The notes under the pieces were generated by a model. That model ran no database searches, was not told the DNA's origin, and worked only from the letters and a program-made list of their open reading frames with translations. A stretch of DNA of 64,000 nucleotides from Coccinella septempunctata (taxonomy: Eukaryota > Arthropoda > Insecta > Coleoptera > Coccinellidae): positions 43,450,116 through 43,514,115 of the forward strand of contig NC_058190.1 in assembly GCF_907165205.1 (NCBI RefSeq). The letters are read 5' to 3'. Shown in pieces: positions 50,948 to 60,962 of this stretch (the first letter of the stretch is position 1; every line of letters starts with the position of its first letter). A program made the position numbers and the translations under genes.

Positions 50948-51296
50948 TAAAATGAAAACATTGCCTGTAGAAAGTGGATATACTTATCAAAGAATAGAAA
51001 AGTTATACCACATTTCCGAAATTGAAAAAATATCAAAATATCTAAAATAAAGATGAATATAACCGAAAATGGTTGTCTCTTAGGGAGTTTTTATGAAAAT
51101 CGTGATCAAAATTCTTGTCTATCTGACCAAGATATTTGACAAACAGACAAAGATAAACAATTTGGAACACCCCCTATACCAAACTTTCTTATACAATTAC
51201 AATTATGACAACCTCGCCCTACACCTTTCAGACGACCTCGTAGTTCTGTAGAAACCCTCCCTATTTCTTCCATTCTGATACTCTTACTTTCCTCAG

Positions 51297-51788
51297 GTGC
51301 ATCCCTTCTTCAAATTCACCCCCCAAGCCGACAGATTCGACGTAGCTGTGTTGCGCTTAGATCGCACCGCCCACCAGCTACCGCACATCACCCCCATCTG
51401 CCTTCCCCCAAGAGGAGAGACTTTTCTAGGAGAAACTGGGGTTGCAGCGGGCTGGGGTGCCCTCAGTCCCGGTTCCAGGCTGCGTCCTCAGACCCTGCAA
51501 GCCGTCCAAGTCCCGGTGATAGACAACAGGATATGCGAGAGGTGGCACAGGAGCAAAGGAATCGGAGTCACCATCTATGACGAGATGATGTGCGCTGGTT
51601 ACAAAACAGGAGGTAGAGACAGCTGCCAGGGTGACTCTGGGGGACCGTTGATGCTGCAGAGGCAGGGAAGGTGGTATCTGATCGGTATAGTGTCGGCAGG
51701 GTACTCGTGTGCTCAGCCTGGTCAACCTGGCATCTACCACAGGGTTGCCCATACGGTAGAGTGGATCAATAGGGCTATAACATCGTGA
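51297..51788 (+). CDS. Serine protease, exon 5 (Asp and Ser of triad)
   Basis: The last exon (acceptor CCTCAG, phase 0) encodes VHPFFKFTPQADRFDVAVLR with the catalytic aspartate, GWGALSPGS, and RDSCQGDSGGP with the nucleophile serine. The aspartate six residues before that serine sets the trypsin-like preference for Arg/Lys. It ends TVEWINRAITS with a TGA at 51786-51788; AATAAA lies about 90 bases downstream in TTTAATAAATATT. Joined exons 28164-29595, 37145-37357, 42931-43042, 45398-45557 and 51297-51788 total 2409 nt and about 802 residues. The catalytic exon is clearly GC-richer than its introns. No exact orthologue is named. Confidence 0.94.
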   Translation: MHPFFKFTPQADRFDVAVLRLDRTAHQLPHITPICLPPRGETFLGETGVAAGWGALSPGSRLRPQTLQAVQVPVIDNRICERWHRSKGIGVTIYDEMMCAGYKTGGRDSCQGDSGGPLMLQRQGRWYLIGIVSAGYSCAQPGQPGIYHRVAHTVEWINRAITS

Positions 51789-52674
51789 TGAAGTGTGAAT
51801 AAGAGGACTTTTATTTGAAGGATATTTAAATGATGATACTCGAGTTCGAGTTCGTGATATTTTTATTTATTTTGTAATTATTTAATAAATATTTTATTAT
51901 TCTATATTGATGAGAACGAAAGAGCTTGTTTCTCGAATATAACATTATAAAGTTATTTGTTTGTTTTTTTTATCAACGTCGAAAAGTAGAATCGAGTCTC
52001 TTCAAAATTTGCAGAAATTTTCAGGATAATCAGTAGCTATGGTCACAAAAACTCCTCTGGAGAGTTTCTGTACTTGAAATTCAGATTTTCATGAAGATCT
52101 GTGTTTGATTTAACTTACAAATATCTACAGATATGTGAAAGTTTTCAATATTTCAACATATTTATAGAATAAATAAAAGTTAGTGATCTAGTAAATAATA
52201 AGAGCTAGTTGAGAGAGAAACAGTCAGAAAAGTATTAATCTTATTGCTTACGAAAAAGAATTCGATTGGTTTTCTTCGAAAGGTGAACATATTTCTCATC
52301 ATTCATCTGAATTTTCTATAAAAAAACATCGATAATAATCAATGGGGAACTACTGATGGGCCTGTACAAATCACGTTGCAGTTCTATGCTGCTCCTTATC
52401 GGATTTTGAATTTAATATCATAGCCATTCAAAATTGACGACCACTGAGAGGTCATTTATTAAAAACCCTGTATAGGCAGCTAATTAGACAGCCTGTATCT
52501 CTTCATAAATTGGGGAGTAATTCATTATAAAAGAGATAGATCGCGCATTGAACTCTCTATTTGAAGTTACCGGAAGAGACAAAATAAGGAAGAGTCGAAT
52601 GAAAATATTTATGTTTTTTTCTTATGTTTATACAGAAGTGAACGTTTTGATGTAAAACAAACATATTACCTAGG
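51789..52674. other. Intergenic, protease to small peptide gene
   Basis: This contains the 3' untranslated region of the serine protease and AT-rich spacer. No other gene recognised. Confidence 0.55.
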
Positions 52675-52702
52675 TATAAATAGGACTTACTGGATGTACT
52701 CA
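52675..52702 (+). promoter_or_regulatory. TATA box and initiator of small secreted-peptide gene
   Basis: TATAAATA starts at 52675, and a TCAG initiator-like site has its A at 52702, 27 bases on. The start ATG at 52725 would leave a 23-base leader. Spacing and composition fit a strong insect core promoter. Confidence 0.6.
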
Positions 52703-52724
52703 GAATCAATTGATCCAATCGGAA

Positions 52725-52790
52725 ATGTTGGTAATGACGATTTACTTCAAACTTCTTTTGGCATTTATGCCTGTTTTGCTGGTGTTGGGG
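52725..52790 (+). CDS. Small secreted peptide, exon 1 (signal peptide)
   Basis: The exon encodes MLVMTIYFKLLLAFMPVLLV followed by LG, a typical secretion signal, and ends at GGG|GTGAGT in phase 0. A second in-frame ATG at 52734 is also possible. The product is an unrecognised small secreted protein. Confidence 0.7.
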
Positions 52791-53173
52791 GTGAGTAGTT
52801 ATATTACCATCAATTTCTTAATCAATATTTGATATGAAAAACACATTTGCACACTTATAATTGGCAATACAATATTAATGGGGTAATTTTCATTTCATAT
52901 TAAAAATATCTGTTGAGAATCTGCCCGAAAATAATTAATGACTATGAGTTAACTTTTGAAGCGACAATAAGTCAGGCACAGTATTTTATATCAAATCAAA
53001 CTTACAGACAATTTTTTCATAAAAAGTTTCTAAACTTTTCAAAAACCCCTAAAGGAGCATTGGAATTAAAGAGAATTTGAAATTAATAAGGAACTGGCTG
53101 AAACTTACCTTTTCATTTCTGATGAAGAAAATTGTACGACTATGATTTTTGACCTATCCATTATTTGTTTCAG

Positions 53174-53422
53174 CCAACAACTGCCTATACGATAGACAAA
53201 TATGACAAGAACTTCGACGATTCATCCGAGGTTGAGGTCTTTGGAAAGTGCAGGGAATCAACCCTGTTTCCCATAGATATTATGGCAAGGACAGTAAACC
53301 CAGTTTATTTGAAACCAAACCCTCATCCATTGAATTACATTCCACCTAAGCCTAAGGTAAAACAAGAGGAAAATGAACATTTCTACGTGAAACATTGGTT
53401 TAAATGGACAGATCCGAAATAG
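53174..53422 (+). CDS. Small secreted peptide, exon 2 (short-form end)
   Basis: After TTGTTTCAG the frame continues PTTAYTIDKYDKNFDDSSEV, then a single cysteine, proline-rich NPHPLNYIPPKPKV and the end FYVKHWFKWTDPK with TAG at 53420-53422. Joined to exon 1 this gives 104 residues. AATAAA at 53463-53468 provides a poly(A) signal. An internal donor, CCTAAG|GTAAAA (53356/53357), is in phase 0 and could splice to exon 3, replacing the last 21 residues. The family is not recognised; a secreted peptide is all that can be supported. Confidence 0.65.
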   Translation, partial: PTTAYTIDKYDKNFDDSSEVEVFGKCRESTLFPIDIMARTVNPVYLKPNPHPLNYIPPKPKVKQEENEHFYVKHWFKWTDPK

Positions 53423-53876
53423 TTCATATTTATTATTCCTTTACATCTTCATAATATCTTGGAATAAACTTCTTCCTTCTGATCTAGTATTATTCTTTCT
53501 GAAATGCATATTTAAGAAAAATAAGAATTTTTGGTGAAAATCAAGTTCGGGTGACGATTGAAAATATCAAATCAATTGACAAGTGAACTGAAAGCAGATT
53601 ATATGATTTCTACAAATATGAGTTTTTAAATCACGACCCGTGTTTCGCTATCACGAAAGCATATCTTCAGGTGGGTGAATGTAAACTTGTTTTAAAACTT
53701 CATATTTGTGAAAATCTGTTTCAGTTATGAATTTTCATCAATTATCGGCAATATCAATTCAATATTTATTGACAAGTAATAGTGCGAGAGATAACTTTAT
53801 TTTTTTGCTTGGTTGATGGTAGATATATTTTAAGTTTTTCAGTTAAGATTAACAAAAAATATCTCAACTCTTCCAG

Positions 53877-54047
53877 AATGGTGGACGTCCAAAAATAATT
53901 CCAGATTCGAAAACATATTTACCTCGAAGAGTGAGTTTTCCATATCCACGTAGGATTTTTCCACAGACGCCAACGAATTCGTACTTTTATTCTTCCGAAG
54001 GACCCTTCTTCAGGATTTGGAGAACACAATGGTACACTTTCAATTGA
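53877..54047 (+). CDS. Small secreted peptide, alternative exon 3
   Basis: After CTCTTCCAG the frame reads NGGRPKIIPDSKTYLPRRVS, a proline/aromatic-rich middle and FFRIWRTQWYTFN, ending with TGA at 54045-54047. The exon is 171 nt in phase 0 and can follow either exon 1 (77 residues) or the internal donor of exon 2 (138 residues). The end resembles that of exon 2 in pattern (paired aromatics, then tryptophans). AATAAA at 54152-54157 follows. Splice usage is inferred. Confidence 0.55.
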   Translation, partial: NGGRPKIIPDSKTYLPRRVSFPYPRRIFPQTPTNSYFYSSEGPFFRIWRTQWYTFN

Positions 54048-54851
54048 AAATGAAGGTGTAAGGGATGAAGCTATCTCTTTGGTTTTTATAGAGTTTCCAT
54101 CCGTTAGTTCAATGAACTGATGTATGATTTACTAAATCTGTAAATTTAATGAATAAATGATTCAATATCCCAAATTGTTGTCATCCTGCCAAAAATACAA
54201 TTTTTCATGGAGAGCTTCAAAAAAATTCATAGTTGTTGTTTTTGAAGAATTTCCAGACTTCAATCGAATATTATGTCTATCAAAGTTCCCCATAGTTTCT
54301 TCAAAACATGAAATACAGACAGCTTTTGGTTATGCTACTAACAATACTGCGTTATAGCGTTCTACTGAAGTGAAAAGGGAGATTTCTTAAGGACTGAATA
54401 TCTACCCCTTATATTTAATATTTCGTGATACAGACTTGCCCAAAATTTAAAACCTGTGTTTTCATATCATAAGTACATCATCAACATTTGAGAGCACCCA
54501 TTTCTAACGCCATCAAATAAGCTTCTAAATGATTGCTTGTAATTATCATTATAAAAAAATATCTATCATTTGCGAAGAAAAACTAAATTTCTGGGAGAGT
54601 TTATTTAAATCAGATTCTATTCTTCTTCAACAACTTTCTTTTTCTTATAAGAACAATCAATACAAAAATAAATTGGGGCTCCCTTTGTTAAAAAAAAACT
54701 TTAACTGATATGTTGGCTCTACAGCTTTGCACTTGTCAAAAATCATTCGAAAAAGCCTATTCTTGACTTCAGAAATGACAAGTGCCAATCACGTCAATCG
54801 AAATAATAATTATCACCTCCATATTATAGAGTAGATTAAATATTCACATTC
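54048..54851. other. Intergenic, small peptide gene to carboxypeptidase-like gene
   Basis: AT-rich spacer with the second poly(A) signal at 54152. The open frame at 54157-54357 has no family motif. No TATA box was clear before the ATG at 54852. Confidence 0.5.
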
Positions 54852-57800
54852 ATGAAGAGAAGATATGTTTATATGAACATTTGTTTAACAATAACAGCTC
54901 TCCTTCTGCCTTGCCCATTTCTGAAATTTGGACAATACACTGAGGGGCGATATGTCAGGTAAGCCTGAAAATATTATTCCAAGTAGAGCCTGATATTCGA
55001 GGCAGAATTAATTCATTTCAGTGTAGCTGAAAATAAAACCATAGTTCCTGAGTTTTCAGATATAGTACCAAACTTCAAAGAAGTATGTTGGTGTATAAGA
55101 TACAAGAATAATTGAATATTTAACGCCTCGCTGATCTGTTTCAGCTAGAAAACTATCTGAAGGTTTTCACGAAGAATTATTCTTATTTTGCAACGCTATA
55201 TGAAATCGGCAGAACTGAATCGATAGATAGTCAAGAATCATATCCCATTTATGATCTTGTTTTGACATCTGGATATTCTAAGCCTATTATTGTCTTCATT
55301 GGAGGTAAGCAGAAGCAAGGGAAATATCCCTTACTTCGCATTTTTGTGGGTCAGCTGTTGGAAATTCTGCCTCATTCCAATTTAAAACTGGAAGAAACAT
55401 CAATTATCCGTTTGAGCAATATAGGCGCATTCGCCATTTTGTACAAGATATATTTTATGTTCGATATTGAGCGGCCAGTCATAATTGAGATCATTTCGAG
55501 ATAGTTCTGCTTTATGAATCAATTATTGGTTTTCATTGAGAGCGGTTGAGATTCGGTGTTCATTCTAGGAAAGTAATACTTTGTGAATTAGTGTATTGTG
55601 GATGTTTCAATGATCTTCGTGATTATACTGAACTGTAATGGACATACTGAACATTTGTGGTTTCCTCGATAATTTTGATTCAGCTCTTGATTAGGCAGAC
55701 AACTGCCAAAAGCGCTTTTTTGTTGCTTTTCCAAATTGAGTTGAAGCACGGAAAAACTTTTTCGAAGAAACGATTACTGAATCTTATGGAGAATTGAATT
55801 GCTGACTGAGATATCAATAACTCAGTGACAAAATAATCCAGTTCCAATCAAAGTGCGATAGCTCCATGCAAAGATCTTTGGCTCAGAAAGAACTGGTCGC
55901 TTCAAGGTCTTCGAGGAAATAAACGTAAGCTGAATGAACAAGCTATCTGGTCCATACAGAGGTTAAGCCAAAAAAAGTCTGAAAAAAAATTAAAATGTTC
56001 TTTGACGGTGGTTAATTCAAGATTACTTGAAAATCGTTTATGCTAGAATAATTGGAAGATCAGATAAAAAAACAAGAAACTGGAAGCTACAACTTCTTGG
56101 CTTTAAATTTGCTATACGACCATTTTTATTCAAGATAGAGTTTATTGAGAATTATTTAAGAATTTGGAATTCCTTGATTTCAAGTTGTATTCAAATATAA
56201 GTGGATTTGTTACCAATAAGAGAACATGCCATATTATTGCAGGAATTTACGCCTCTGACCTAGCCTGTCCTCAAGCCCTGGTCCAGTGTTTCACCAAGTG
56301 GACAACCAACACCAAGATCCTGGCTCAGTTGCTGCCACTTTACGACTACCATTTCCTGCCGCTCGTCAATCCGGAAGGATACGAATTTGTATATCAAAAG
56401 GTAAAGTTATGAAGTTCAGCAACATCACGATCATCCGGCGGATCGAAAATTTCTCCTCAAACTCCTTTTAGAGGCAGAAGGGCGAGGCCTTCCGGTGGCT
56501 CAAGAACATGAGAGGATTCAGACGAGGACACGCCGTGAATATATTAAACAACTTTGATAGTCACTTCGACGCTTTTCCGAGACAGACAAATGACGAGCAT
56601 TATGGCGGAGATGAACCCTTCTCGGAAACTGAATCGGCGATTATCAGGGAGTACTTTGAGGAAATTGGAAACAATACCGCAGCCGTATTCTTGCTCTTCT
56701 CCACGCCGAAGGTGAGTGTAATTTGGGTTGTCAGACTTTTGTCGTTTTACACTGAAAAGTTTTGGAAGGTGAACAAATCTTCGAAAGAAAGGAAGAAGCA
56801 GTGGGATAAAGTCAAGAGCTTTTGCGCTTTCCGTCGAGTTCATGACCAGGCCGGTCACCAATCCAGGTACTGAACTAGCCGGATGCTGCTTGGGGTTCCT
56901 GTATTTTTTTATTTTGACAAAATTCTCTACAAAAGGGATTCGATCAATTGAAAACTGTAACTTGGCTGTGAAATAGTTTTACCAAGGTTTGTTCAACATT
57001 TAAGTTTTATCTGGACAATGGTTTCTGATGTGAAGGATATTGGCCCACCAACAATATTTCTAAAAATGATTACATTTGGGGAACACTGGCTGGTAGTGAA
57101 ATTTTTTATGAATCCATTTTTTCATTGTTCGTTTGTTTTACTGAAATACGTATACCTATGCTGGATTAGGTATACTCGAATCACTTTTATTTTAGCACTC
57201 GGGTGGAAATTTGACACATTACACTCTATATAGTACGAAAATGTGGGGTTATGACGCTTGTCGAAACATTTTTGGGTTTTAAATCAACGCTATGTTGTCC
57301 GTTCTACGTAAAAGTTTCTGTTATTACGTATTTTATCACAATGTCGAATCTCTTCGGAAAATATGTGACGAACTTAATTGCATTTTATACAAACTGATTG
57401 AAGGCATACCAAATCCAGTTATTTGCATGGAAAATACAAGAGATCAGTATAATATCATAATATGCACTAGCTTGAGGAGAGTTAATGTTTGTTATCTTTT
57501 TTGGCTAAAGTTTGAATACGTTACATCAGTTGTAGATTTCAAAAATATTAGCCCGAAGATGAAATGCATATGATGCAGTGGTTGGGAACGGATATTTCCC
57601 GAAGGAATCAACAGATAATTATAGGAATGTTAAATTCTTCAACAAAAATCATCTTGCACGAATATAAGTAAAACGAATTAAAGGAAGTGTCGAGTCAAGA
57701 TGAACTTCACCTTTGAACAAAAATTTCACATGAATAAACAATTAACAGGATAACTGGCACGTATTTGTGGCTGTTCATCTTAATACATTGATATAATTAT

Positions 57801-59626
57801 AATAATTAGGTAAACTTTTCGCATTAATTCACTCAAACATATAATTCTCAAATGCCACCGCTTTTTTGGCTCTCCCAATAGAAGGAAATTCTTTGTCATC
57901 CTCTTCATTCACAATCTTTCTGATTGTGGAAATATTCAGCTGAAATATAAGTCGTTTAGAAAAATTACATACTCTTGCATTGAATATGTTCGCTACCGTC
58001 TGACGTATTGTGGATTTTAAAATATCAGGGCATAACTATTTGAATGAGCGGACCTGAATTCTAAATAGCACTTCCTGAAACCCTGTCTCTTTTTTCAATT
58101 ACTTTCGGCATTTTCGTAATGAAAATTGATATTAGTTGTGGCAACGGCGTTATGACATTAACGACATTTCATGGGTGCCAACCTCACTCCGTTCTAGTTA
58201 CAAAAAATTGAGAAATTTCATGGCCAACCGACTGCTAAAATAAATGTGAATGGAGTATAGGTACCTATTTCGAAAACAATTTTTTTTACCATACCAATAT
58301 AAGAAGTAACTTTCAGTCCCTATCGTTGCACAACAAGGAAAAAAGTATTACAACAAAAAGCAGACGTTTACTATTATTATGAGAAAAATGTTTTCTTCTT
58401 ACTTTCACCAAAAACAAATTATTATGTTTTTAATTCTCCGTTGGAAACTTGTCTATTCTTTTTCTAGTCAATTGTATGAGTGTACTCTTTTTTCATCTTC
58501 ATATTTTTCCATGTTTTTTCATGAAATTGAAAACATCGTTTTCATCTCCCATAACGCATAAATCATACGTCGTAAAAACGTATAATGTTCAATTTACAGG
58601 ATGACGCTATAACATATCCATATGCTCACACTATGGAGAAACATGATTCATGGATATTGCAGGTGAGCATAAGCTTTTATGTATATTCTACTGGGAGCCG
58701 TTTTGCCCTTAATATTTTTCATGGAGGCACTTTTGAACGTTATAATAGGGAGAGAATAACTTGATAAATAAATCGAGTTTGTTGATGTAATTGGACAAAC
58801 CTCGTCAACCTCTGTCAATTCTTGTCCAACAAGAAATTCTGAAACCCGTTCAATACCTTCAAAATAATCTCTTCACTGTTACCCATTAATTAATAGCAGT
58901 ACGTAATGAGGAACAGAAAAACGTTCCAGGCAGTGTGCATCCTTAACAAGCTTGTTTTTTTCAGGAACAGTTAGCCATGCATGCGATAAAGGCTGCTAAA
59001 AATATTTCGTATAATTCGTTGTCAGTAGTTTCCACTGCTGAATATGGTAAGGTAAAATAATATTTACTGTAGTATAGAACTCGCGAATTGAAATTCGATA
59101 TTTTGAATTAATACTTGAAAAATCGACATGTTTACTTAATTAATGGAAACAGTTTTCAACCTCTGCAATGAAAATCCTCCTAAAAATTTATTATTGTACC
59201 AATTCCGCTTCAATGTTGGATAATCCCTGAATTTCATGGTCTTTTTATGACAACATACAGAAAGGTCAGTTTCCCCACCCCCTCTTGATAAATCTCACGT
59301 CCTGTTCCAGGTGGTTTAGAGGGAGGTAGAATGGATGACTGGCTCTTGGAAACTCTGCAAAAAAGCATCATCCTCAACATTCAACTAACTTTTTCGCTGA
59401 AAGCAACTGACAATAGAGACACACTTAAGGTAATCGAATTTCCACCGAGTGCTCTACCAACACAAAATTCGATTATTTTCCACAGAGCTTGAATACAAAG
59501 CTTCAGAACCTGCTCAAGGGACTTGTGGTGGGTTCATATCGTGATAAATATTTGAGATATCAAGCACGTTCAACTGGCTTTCACGAGGAGATCTACAAGT
59601 TTCCCTGGAAGAAGATCGTTAGTTGA
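54852..59626 (+). CDS. M14 carboxypeptidase-like protein, catalytically dead
   Basis: Nine exons join in frame: 54852-54958, 55022-55082, 55145-55304, 56243-56400, 56472-56711, 58600-58662, 58965-59046, 59311-59429, 59486-59626; total 1131 nt, 376 residues. A signal-like N-terminus (MNICLTITALLLPCPF) leads almost directly to the M14 fold without the usual activation propeptide. Family landmarks are YEIGRTESID, the GGIYASDL position (normally GGIHAREW), YDYHFLPLVNPEGYEF, VNILNNF (normally VDLNRNF), HYGGDEPFSETES, YPYAHT (normally YPYGYT), a DDW stretch and LTFSLKA (normally FTFELRD). The zinc ligands His and Glu, the substrate Asn-Arg pair, the third zinc His (FSTPK in place of HSYSQ) and the catalytic Glu are therefore all changed. 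Reading frame and splice sites are intact, so it is more likely a maintained pseudoenzyme (binding or regulatory) than a pseudogene. AATAAA repeats lie near 59785. Confidence 0.85.
56712..58599 (+). other. Carboxypeptidase-like gene intron 5
   Basis: This 1.9 kb intron is the longest in the gene. The open frames at 57018-57233, 57292-57573 and 58379-58561 have no family features. No repeat was recognised. Confidence 0.6.
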
Positions 59627-60823
59627 TTTGATCGAGAACGAAAGTAGTTATGTGCCAATTTTTTGGAATTTTGTTAATACTTGTTAATCGAATTGCAATT
59701 GTTGTTGATTAGAGCAATGATTTTCATTTCTTGCAGTATTCAAATTCTTGACTAGGTGTTATTCTGTATTAGTCATCCATATAAATAAATAAATCGTAGG
59801 AGTAGGTTTGTTCGCTGAAAAAAACAACAAAATATTTTTAGCATTTGGTCAATCACATTTCATAATTAACAGAGAAGAGTTCATTCATGAGATGCCTAGG
59901 TACTTATCATTCGAATTCGGTAGCTACAAGAAGCAGATCATTTCGATCATAAATGTACGGTTTCATTGTATTTATAAGGTAATCTAAATGTGGGTCAGCT
60001 TCCGACAGCTGGGTGCCGTTATCATCGTTCTTTTACTGTTAAGTTTGAGATATAACAGGGCAGGCACATTTCTTTGAATCGGAATATCAATATTCGAACC
60101 TTAGAATCGCTAAGTTTCGATCTGATAAATTTGAAAAAGCCTTCCAAAACGGTTGAATTTTTCTCGATAATTCGTATGGTTTTTCTCTCCACCCTTATCC
60201 CTTCATCAATTTTCAGTTCAGGGTAAAATGTGTTATCAACTGATGGAATTAACGAACAATGACTCTTTCAATTGAATTTTGGATGTGATAAGGACGAGAA
60301 AGAGAACATATATACCTGGAACCTCAGGTAATTTCATTGTTACTAGTCGATTCGTAAAATCCGAAATCTATAGATTGAGATGATGTTTGAAAAAATGTGT
60401 CATACGATACATTATTTGTTTTCGATTGAGAGTATTTTGTGAAAATGAGCTGTGTGGATTGTTTTGAAGTGTCTTGTTTGGGATACCCTGCATAATAAGC
60501 AAAGTGTCAGGTAAGGAAGTTTTTATCAAATGCCAATGCCAATGGGATATGTGATTCAGAGACAGAAAATTCTCTAATCAAACACTGTACAACTTTTTTT
60601 CAATCGGGCTAATCCTGCCCTGCTTTGTACACTTCCTCCAATATCCGATTCTATTCGACAGTCCCCATAAGAGAATAATATTGCCTTTCAGTCGGTAAAG
60701 AACAAAATTGACATCTTCAACCGGTTATAACAGAAGAGATATTTTAACAGTAGATCTGGCAGTCTGGTGAAGATCATTCTTGCTGGCAAAATGATCACAG
60801 CAGTGGCTTAAGATGATCGAGAC
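59627..60823. other. Intergenic after carboxypeptidase-like gene
   Basis: The 3' untranslated region with AATAAATAAATAAA-like signals near 59785 is followed by AT-rich spacer. No gene recognised. Confidence 0.5.
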
Positions 60824-60962
60824 ATGCGTACATTTGTGTTACTGTTGTTGTGCGGTCATGTTGTTCAAGGTTTCAGTTTGTGGAAGTTGATATCGAAGAG
60901 GCTGGAGGAAAATCGTATAGATGGCAGTTTTCACGATCACTCGAAAGGATTAGAAAATACAG
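60824..60962 (+). CDS. Possible first exon of a secreted protein
   Basis: An ATG at 60824 opens a clear signal peptide (MRTFVLLLLCGHVVQGFS), then a charged segment (KLISKRLEENRIDG), ending at AATACAG|GTAGGC in phase 1. The 46 codons look like a real first exon of a secreted product. I could not find a following exon that keeps the frame before 63,335, so the gene is incomplete or its next exon is missed. Family unknown. Confidence 0.45.

Larger units (their letters stand above)
45558..51296 (+). other. Serine protease intron 4
   Basis: This 5.7 kb intron holds an inverted-repeat element (46955-47900) and the longest mariner copy (49726-50947). No coding exon was recognised. Confidence 0.6.
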
